A DNA stretch of 64,000 bases. It comes from Orobanche coerulescens (Eukaryota; Streptophyta; Magnoliopsida; Lamiales; Orobanchaceae). The stretch covers positions 52,462,358 to 52,526,357 of the forward strand of contig CM065801.1 in the NCBI GenBank assembly GCA_033398695.1, given 5' to 3'. Position 1 is the first letter of the stretch, and each line of letters begins with the position of its first letter. A model generated the notes under the pieces. That model had not been told where the DNA came from. It worked only from the letters and a program-made list of their open reading frames with translations, and searched no databases. The position numbers were made by a program, and so were the translations under genes. Shown piece by piece: positions 56,544 to 64,000 of the stretch.

Positions 56544-57720
56544 GGAAGCATAGCACACCAGCTCGGGTATCAATTTTCTACAAGTTTGATGGAGGGTAGG
56601 AAACCTCGTAACCTTTTTCAAACTTAGTCTGTTTGTTGTCGGGAGAATTTCGTGATTAATGTCACACTTTGCACATTAATTCAATTAAAAGCGCGTTTGA
56701 GGTTTCTCAATCATTCAAAATGAAAAATAATAAATAGCAACCTAGTTACTACCAACATATAGCTCATGGACTTTTTCCTAAGTATTGGCCCAAGCCCAAT
56801 AAAGAAAGGAAAAATACAGTATTGATTATTCGTCTTCTCGGTCGGTCGTCTTCGGTCTTCGTCATAGCCATATGAATAATTACATCATTGAACAATACGT
56901 CCTATTATACATATTTTCTAGTAAAAATAAATAGGCTCAAAACGGCCTTTACAACCATATCGAATCGAACAAATCAACAACTAAGTCCACGAGCTATATC
57001 ACCATCACATAAGGCATTCCATACAACATGTAATGGTAATGAAATTAAATAATCAATTAATATATTAATCCAATTAATATAAAAATTAATCTATTTAATT
57101 TCTACAATATTAATCAAATTAATATTTATAATCGTCATTTTAATCCGTTCAAAGTAATTCGGCCAAAATAATATTCTAGTCTAATAATTTCCCTTAATAA
57201 AAATATTCCAAATATTTTATTAAGTCCAATTAAATCCAATTTAAATTCCGGAAATTATTACAACGATTTCACCAACTGGTATCCTACCACCACTTACTCC
57301 GATTCAAAATCGGCCGAAACTCCGAGAACCGCCCGCCGAGTCACTCTCGGCCATCGTCCGGCAGGCCGGCGAGTGATCACGGCTCTATGAGCCGACCGAG
57401 TCACTCTCGGCCGGCCAAGCAGCAGACCAGTAAGCTACTGCCGGCAGCTGCGTCTTCGTGCGGTATTCGTGTTTAACCCCCGTTTTTCTCGTTTTTTCGA
57501 CTCGCTTCCAAAATGAAAAAGTTTATTAACTTCATGAAAAACTTATAAATCAACAAAAATCGAATTTTTCAGATTTATAATTCACATAAAATAGTCGAAA
57601 CTTGACTTACTACGAACGATTAAATTTCTTCGATTATACCTATTATGATTCTAAATCATAAACATCATCAAATAGCATTCCAAATGCAAAGATGATCGTA
57701 TATACGATATCATTGACCTT
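56544..57720 (-). other. X leader, primer-site side
   Basis: No ORF. 57045-57260 is extremely AT-rich with ATTAATAT runs that can fold on themselves; 57300-57430 is GC-rich with CGAGTCACTCTCGGCC twice (57338 and 57399). Together with 46861-47375 the leader of X is about 1.7 kb. Confidence 0.7.
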
Positions 57721-57732
57721 GCTCCGATACCA
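57721..57732 (-). other. X primer-binding site (initiator Met tRNA)
   Basis: Minus strand TGGTATCGGAGC, one base from the right LTR. It sets X on the minus strand. Confidence 0.9.
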
Positions 57733-57733
57733 C

Positions 57734-59573
57734 TATTTGAATTCCACATAAAAGAAACGCAGTGGAAGAAAAAAACGAAATCCCTAAGAGGATCGATCAA
57801 GTGACGTATATACAAAAAAAATACGAAGAGCAAGGAATCAAAGTCCCATACCTTTGATGTCTCTGAAAAACCTTCGTATGATGATGATGGTGATGAAGAG
57901 CCCTTCATTACAAACACCGAAAGCACGGTGCCTCTACTTCACACGCCGGAACTTGACGGAAAAATCAGCAAACTTCCTTTCTCTAAGAATGTAGCTAGGG
58001 AAGCTTGTAGGAATTTTTTTCTCTCGATCTTTTCTACTAATAACTTGTCTCTAAGATCAAGTATATGTTGTAGAAATTTTTTTTCTCACTCTTGAAGCTC
58101 TCTAAAAAACGAAAATACACTTGAGGGGGGGAAGAAGGAGACTTTCTAATTGAAAAGACCTTTTTATTCACAATCTATTAAGCCTCACATGTAGAAGATG
58201 CTTTTAAAAGCATCTCTAGACCTCACATGACCCCTCTAGTGTATAATATAATGAGAGAGAGAGAAAGTAGAGAGGAGTGGGGGCCTTATAGGGAATCTTC
58301 TAAGAAACGGGTCGAGTTAATTCGGCTTGTGTATTGGATGTTCGTCAAACGAATCCCTCGTGTATCGGATGTCCGTCAAACGAATCCGTTTAATATCCAA
58401 TGTGTTTATACTAATTAATTAATTATATCAAACACAAATATATATTTCTCTAAGAAATATAATTTATGAATTAAAGTAATCACCCAGTAACCTACTTACA
58501 ATTCATAAGACCGCTATTTGATTTATCCGATAAATCAACATTAGATATCTAATATCTAATATTATAAGAGAGATTATTAATTCATATTTATCCGTCAATG
58601 ATCCTATTGCGCGACTCCGTAGGTTCGTCTCAGCCGGCATTGGGAGGATCAGTGAGTGCGGGCAACACTTAGCCAACCTAGCGGGCCGCACTGTAAACCC
58701 CGACTGAGAACGAATGAACGAATCATTCCAGAACCATTATGTCATGAATACCATACATGTATAGACCCTTCATCAGATGTCCCGGTCAAGTCTTCGGGTC
58801 ACGGTAAAGTCAAACCCTACTGTTGACTAGACTATATACATGTGTTAATGCAAATCAAGACTGACTGGTTCATAGTCTATCTAATACTACTATATCAGAA
58901 CGCTTTGCCAAAGACTTATGATCTTATTTGCCATTAACCGTATAGGACATTAGCCTGCTCACTAACAGGAGATAGAATCCTTTCTTGGCGTACAGTAAAG
59001 ACTGCTACGTGCTCGTATAGTTCGCACTTCGAGGTTGACTCAGCAATTAAGCAATTGAGTCTAACTACTCTAATGACAAACTAAACGTCACAGGCACATA
59101 TTCTACTGAACCCTCAAGTCAAAGGTCCACGTATACTATCACAACCTTTCGATTCGTCATCGACTCTCCGAGAGTGAATACTGCGGTGATCAATCGAGTA
59201 TGAGTCGTGTTCGAGTATACTGGTCCCACCAATATACTTATAACTATGCTATCAAGACGTGCACACGTCCTAGCATCAGTTATACAAGTCTTATTAAAAC
59301 TTAATGTCCATTTAAGTTTATCGACTTGCGAACGATTTACGCAAATAAACTTTAAACACTTCCAGTGCATTTTCTCTTATCCCATAACGAGAATGGAATG
59401 TTTGATTTATTTACATGGACTTCACTTCAATGTTTACCAAGTCAAGAATGCAATTGAAATACAATAAACAGTGAATGAATCGTATTACCTTTTTATTAAT
59501 TATTTCATAATTACAAGTACAATGCCCCTACTCTCTCATCCCCTGAGTAGCATTCGAGGGAATATTCCTAACA
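57734..59573 (-). repeat. X right LTR (5' LTR), intact
   Basis: TGTTAGGAATATTCCC to GGAATTCAAATA on the minus strand, 1840 bp. It contains a GATGATGATGGTGATGAAG run, a GAGAGAGA microsatellite (58250) and AGATATCTAATATCTAATAT inverted repeats (58543). It serves as the reference that shows where D and G entered the left LTR. Confidence 0.95.
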
Positions 59574-59578
59574 TCTGG

Positions 59579-61711
59579 AACATCCTTGTACAGAGGACCC
59601 TCTGATTCATATGAAGCTAAATCAGATACAGCTGACAAAAACACAGTTGAGATACCTGCTCAGACCCCACCTGAAGAAACAACAGCTGAGATTCCACCTG
59701 CTCAAATCACAGCTGACATCCCTGTAAGTCACCTTCAGCTGAGATCATTCCAACTGCACCTGAAATCACACCTGAAGATGACTCAGACAGTGACAACAGT
59801 CCTCTCTCCAAGTTCTTAAAAAGGAGGAAATCACCTGAAAAATAAGAAGTTGTCCACATTTCATCCTCACTTGAACCATCCCCCACAAGACAAAAAGGAC
59901 TGGTGAATTATTCATCAGAGTCCTCAGAAGAAATGTAGGTAGCCATGTTATCTGTACCCACATCACCTGAAGAACAAACAGCTCACTCTACTGTGCTGGT
60001 CGCAGAAGTAGTTCGACTCTTGACACTTCCTAGTGTCACTGAGGAAGAAGAAGCAGAAGAAATCCTTCAAAACAAACTGTCCACTACTATTTCAACCTCA
60101 AGGAGAACAACCCTCTCAACCTCACCAGAGGTCAACTGAAATTGGTAAAAAAACATGTTCTTAAATATGCTTTTGTCAATATTTACAAGGAATTGAAAGG
60201 GTTAAAGACTCTTAGCTTCCCTCACCTAAGAGAGTTTGTTAACACAAGTGGATGGGACTAACCCATATCCATAGAGACCCTCATCATAGCCTTCTGTCAT
60301 GAGACAGATATAAGTTTATTGGTGGATCAGAAATGGTTCATTTCACAGTTTAAGCAAAATATAGACCAGTTCATACTTAATATTATGGAAGATATAGCAC
60401 AAGAAAAAACACTTGATGATGAATCTGAGGAAGAGAAGGAAGAAAATAAAGAAGGAGGAAAAATAATTGAAAAAGAAGAAGAAGTTGAAAAAGAAAAAAA
60501 GGATATCAGAGAAGGAGAAAATAAAGAAGGGGGGAAGAGAAGGAATAAAAAGAAGAAGAATATGAAAAGGATGAATAAAGGAAGGATAAAGTAGGGAAGA
60601 ATGATGAAGATAAATATGCACCTGATCAGGCCTCTAGCTCAGCTCAGCCCTCACAAAATTCTGAAAGGCAAAAGGATCAGGGGGAACAGTCTGGGAAAAC
60701 CCCCTCTGATCAGAAGTCATCTACTCCAATGGTACCTGAAAAATCCAAATCACCTGCAGCAGAAGACATAGCTGAATGTACCCCAGAAGCAACTGCAGTT
60801 CAACATCCAACCTCACTGAGCTGAGATCAATGGTGGAAGAAACATTTGCTAAAATCCTGGCAACCGAGGTAAAACCTCAACTGCTGTCCCTCAATACCAA
60901 GATGGACTCATTGCTCAATAAGAAAGAACCCTCACCTCCACCATCTTCTGTCACAATGCCATTAGGCATGCAAGATTTCATGACTAGAGTGGAGGAGCAG
61001 CTAGCACAGATTCTTGATGCTGGCAAAAAGGGGGAAGAGATGAGAAAGGGGGAAGAGATAAGAACTAAGAGAAGACAGGAGTCTCTATCTTTGGTCCCTA
61101 GAAGTTCAGCGACACCAACTCAAACCATTCATTACCCTGGGGCAGGAACGTCAAGTTCCCTGAAAAGGAAAGATATAGCTGCACCATCAGAAGAACCAGC
61201 AGCTAGAAGGAAGAGAACCAGGCATGAAGGACATCAACCACTTCAGTAGGAAGGAAAAACATTGTACTATGTGGAAGAATTCTTGTCTGTAGAAGCTGCA
61301 CCTATGTGGGGAACAACACGAAAACAATTTATAGAAAAATACTACTTATGGGAAATCATTCAAGATCCTGAGAGTTCCCCTCAACAAATTTTCATTGACT
61401 TCATGGAGCTCAGCTGGCTAAATCTATGGGAAATTTTGAAGAAGTATGCTAGGTAACACTTCAATGCATATCCAATGATCCCAGATTTCAGAGCTGATGA
61501 AGCACCCACACTGATGAATGGAGAACTGGATGAGATTACCCTCCAAAAGGAGATCAGACAAGTTTACATTGAGAACAAGTACATCTCACATGAAGAAACA
61601 GAGTTTGCTTCTTCAGTAGTCAAAAACAAATATGGGCTTATACTAGTTTCAAAGATGCCAATAGGAGCAACACCTCTGAGATCTCTCCCTCCAGCAAAGA
61701 CCAGAAGATGA
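59579..61711 (+). pseudogene. H ORF3, 3' part: low-complexity, coiled-coil and C-terminal segments
   Basis: It begins with Pro/Thr/Glu-rich peptides (TPPEETTAEIPPAQITADIP), then a Glu/Lys-rich coiled-coil-like stretch (60319-60594). A frame from 60776 to 61711 follows with MVEETFAKILATEVKPQLLS, a basic RRKRTR motif, then FLSVEAAPMWGTTRKQFIEK. That last frame is interrupted only by a TAG at 61247 and a TAA at 61454. The position after pol is where SIRE elements carry their env-like ORF, but I see no signal peptide or membrane segment, so function is unknown. Confidence 0.6.
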
Positions 61712-61970
61712 GGAAGAGGAAGATAATAATTTTGTTACTATCGGTTACTTGTAATTTACTTGTAATTTTTCATTTTACTTGTAATTTTTTTCATTTCACT
61801 TATAAAAGACTGTACTTTGATCTTGAATATTATATGTTTATAACAGTCGATTTGAATGACAACCACTAGTTGTCTCAAACAGACTAAGTATTTACATTAC
61901 ATTACTTTACTTATCTGCATTTGATTACATTTGATCAGTAAGTTTTGCCATCATCAAAATAGGGGAAATT
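61712..61970 (+). other. H 3' untranslated region and polypurine tract
   Basis: TTACTTGTAATTTT repeats three times at 61745-61800. The tract CATCATCAAAATAGGGGAAA (61949-61968) precedes the 3' LTR. Confidence 0.7.
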
Positions 61971-63559
61971 TGTTACTATTTTAGATTTTGATGATGTCAT
62001 CCATATATTCGTGATTATTTCAAATGTATATACTTAGCATTCTAAAGAAGAACTAAATGAGTATCTTCTATAGGCCTTAAAAATATTAGGCTAAGTATTG
62101 ATCATGATGATCAAGTAGAAATTCGGCTAAGTATAGAACAAGCCTATTATCACCTGAGGTTTGGTCAACGCAAGATAACAGATATGTTTGACCGATAAAA
62201 TATCATGCGAGCTTAGTATCAGCCTTGCTTTCAGACAAAGAAAATATCAGGCGTGTTTTACCCCAACTGAAGGCAGATGAGTTTTTATGAGGTAAGTTTT
62301 GGTCAAAGAAAATATCAGCTGAGCTTGACCAGACATAGTATCAGGCAAAATTTTATCAGGCAAGGTTTGGTCAAAGTATGATATCAACTGAGGTTTGACC
62401 AAGGGAATATCAGCCAACTTTCTAAAGACAATATATCAGACAGCTTTTATCCAGGTGGAACATCAGCTAGGTTTGACCAATATATCGGGCAGGTTTGACC
62501 AAGGCAACATCAGATGATATATCAACCAAGTTCTTGGATATCAACTATCCATGTCAGCAAGCATTGAAAAGTCAACTATAATGGCTAAAGTCATGCAGAC
62601 GAAAATGCCAAGGGATTGATTCCCAGAAGTTTAGGAATATTTTATTCCTTGAGATTCACGCCCTAAAGATTTTCTAATTATAGTAATCAAGAAAAGCGGC
62701 ACAACGGGACAATACATCTTCAAACGGTCAGATTTGAAGAAAGAGATAAAGCCTTGCAAATAGATGAACAGATAAACAATGAAGTCCACTCTCCAATGGA
62801 CGGAATTGTTACAAGATACAATGGCTATGAAAAAAGTCAAGATCATACTATAAATATCTAAAGAAAGATTGAGCAGATGTACGATGCGAACAATACTTAC
62901 AAGCAAACAAAGCAAACAAAGCAATTTATAGCATCGTGAAGAGCTAGTTTCCAAGTATTATACTGAGAAGCTCTTGAAAGTTGGAGAAGACAAACTCTTG
63001 TCTTAAAAGTCCGAGTACGAGGTACTTCTTTGAACGAGGTTCTTAGAAGTTTAAGGTTGTAAATGTATCCTCGGGTTCTTGATTGGATGGTGATAGATAG
63101 CTTGCGAGTTGTTGAGGCATCCATGGGTTTTCGATCAAGAGGTGTTAGGCAGCCAAAAGGGAGTTGCAACGGCCACGGGTTTCCACTGGTTGGAAGCTAT
63201 TGTAACTGAGAATTTATTATAACAATCACTGGTTGAACGTTATAGCGAAATTATCTCCAACTGGTTTGGATAGAAGTGAATTAGGAGAGGATTATCTCAC
63301 TTCTGATACCACTATAAGTGATTGTGATTTACTGCTTTATCATCATACTTAACTGCTGCATACATATTTACTGTTCTATTTTATAGTCAGCTGTTCTTCG
63401 GCACTATATTTTACAGCTGACAAAGGTTACCTGATCAGACGAGTAATCTTAGCTGATTTTACTAGAGCTGTGTTCTCTAAACAGTTGAATTTAGTAAAAG
63501 TTTTTAAACAGTATATTTACCCTCTCTAGACTGTACTCTGAGTATCTGTGACCTACACA
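61971..63559 (+). repeat. H 3' LTR (right end uncertain)
   Basis: Starts TGTTACTATTTTAGATTTTG after the polypurine tract. 62150-62530 holds many degenerate GGTTTGACCAA and ATATCAGSY units. CCTGATCAG recurs at 63430. The end is placed at CTACACA where LINE-like coding sequence begins. The 5' LTR is not in the window, so the end cannot be confirmed by comparison. Confidence 0.55.
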
Positions 63560-63750
63560 ATCCTTCTTCCAATCAATTTAACAATCAACCCTTGCTTCCA
63601 TGGTTGGCACAAGCGCACCTCTGCCATTGGGGGGACAATGATTTTTGGACACTCATGTCCTTCTCGTACTTTGTCGATGATTTGCAATTTCATACCTTCA
63701 TAAGTGGACTTCTCCGAGGCACCATCGTTCTCCTTTGCTTCCTTGTTCAC
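63560..63750 (-). pseudogene. LINE-like ORF1 fragment (DUF4283-type)
   Basis: On the minus strand the frame from 63750 ends with CPKIIVPPMAEVRLCQPWKQ followed by GLIVKLIGRRIV, resembling the start of the DUF4283 domain of plant L1-type LINE ORF1 proteins (typically a Trp followed by LIVKLLGR). It stops at the presumed H LTR border, so the rest was lost or lies on the far side of H. The short length keeps confidence moderate. Confidence 0.5.
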
Positions 63751-64000
63751 TCATTCATCCCAGGATTTCCTTCCCCAGCAAAGAACTGTTCATTGTATGA
63801 CCTTTTACTCTGCTCATCACCAATATCCGCATAACCGAGGGGAACCGCAGAGGTGTTAGTGAAACCATGGTCTCCCACTTTATGATCTGGATCCTCTCTA
63901 ATTTAATGACAATCCCAAAACATTTTATTTTTACGTCTGTTTTGGAATTTAGAAATATATTTCCCCAAACATGCTCGATTAATTAACTCAACTTTAAGCC
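63751..64000. other. Right edge, probable LINE 5' region
   Basis: Sequence upstream of the LINE-like frame on the minus strand. No further domain or ORF is recognisable before the window ends. Confidence 0.3.

Larger units (their letters stand above)
5412..59573 (-). mobile_element. Element X: Ty1/copia on minus strand, hosting D, G, F and E
   Basis: X is flanked by the duplication TCTGG. Its LTRs read, on the minus strand, TGTTAGGAATATTCCC to CCAATA or CAAATA. The right LTR (57734-59573, 1840 bp) is intact. The left LTR is split into 5412-6332, 21448-22350 and 28015-28030 by insertions D and G. An initiator-Met primer site lies at 57721-57732 and a polypurine tract at 28031-28043. Gag, protease, integrase, RT and RNase H occur in copia order on the minus strand, cut by E and F. 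Subtracting the nested elements leaves about 9.3 kb, a normal size for a copia element with long LTRs. Confidence 0.9.
2736..63559 (+). mobile_element. Element H: SIRE-like Ty1/copia, 5'-truncated, split by element X
   Basis: H consists of 2736-5406 and 59579-63559, separated by element X; the duplication TCTGG (5407-5411 and 59574-59578) shows the two parts were once joined. In order it has reverse transcriptase, RNase H, a spacer rich in CTGATCAG, a third ORF continuing across X, a polypurine tract (ATCATCAAAATAGGGG near 61951) and a 3' LTR starting TGTTACTATTTTAG at 61971. An ORF after pol and a CATCATCAAAA-GGGG tract before the LTR are features of SIRE/Maximus copia elements. The LTR end at 63559 (CTACACA) is inferred from the start of LINE-like sequence. 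Confidence 0.7.

Noticed and set aside
57651..57926. 91-residue ORF across the X right LTR start
   Set aside because: It spans the LTR border and depends on simple GAT/GATGAT repeats; the left LTR gives a different reading.

Overview
The window looks like a gene-poor, heterochromatic stretch of a flowering-plant chromosome made almost entirely of LTR retrotransposons nested in one another. The reasons are Ty1/copia and Ty3/gypsy proteins with plant features, initiator-Met and Asp tRNA primer sites, and a plant-type LOG gene copy. I found no ordinary host gene, no rRNA gene, no CRISPR array and no bacterial signal. The species cannot be named from this sequence.

I use letters for the elements. 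H (+ strand, about 2736-63559) is a SIRE-like copia element with a third ORF downstream of pol; its 5' part is missing. X (- strand, 5412-59573) is a copia element inserted into H (target duplication TCTGG). X itself holds four insertions. D (6333-21442, CAATG) is a non-autonomous gypsy element. G (22351-28013, no clear duplication) is an unusual LTR element carrying non-retroviral genes. F (28875-43784, GGGAA) is a tandem gypsy array of three LTRs and two interiors with no gag-pol. E (47376-56543, GGAAG) is a chromodomain gypsy element with recognisable but broken gag-pol. Inside the left LTR of D sits a solo LTR, C (7073-16797, CATCC), and inside C sits a complete copia element, B (8194-16781, AAATC). 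H-X-D-C-B is therefore a five-level nest whose order of insertion can be read directly.

At the left edge is a partial gypsy LTR (1-1128), then an AT-rich gene-free stretch ending in an array of TGTCACGG inverted repeats (about 2517-2720) that may be the end of a DNA transposon. At the right edge H's 3' LTR seems to abut a LINE-like ORF1 fragment.

The most unusual region is G. From its Asp-tRNA primer site inward, on the minus strand, it carries an ORF resembling the cysteine-rich nucleic-acid-binding protein of carlavirus-type plant viruses, then an intron-free LOG-type (cytokinin-activating) coding sequence with one stop. Other notable signals are three tRNA-like relics in the leader of B, family-specific CpG palindrome arrays in the gypsy LTRs, a constant hairpin beside every gypsy polypurine tract, and a strong tendency for paired repeat copies to differ at CAG/CTG sites. 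The last point may reflect methylation-related sequencing error and weakens many apparent frameshifts.
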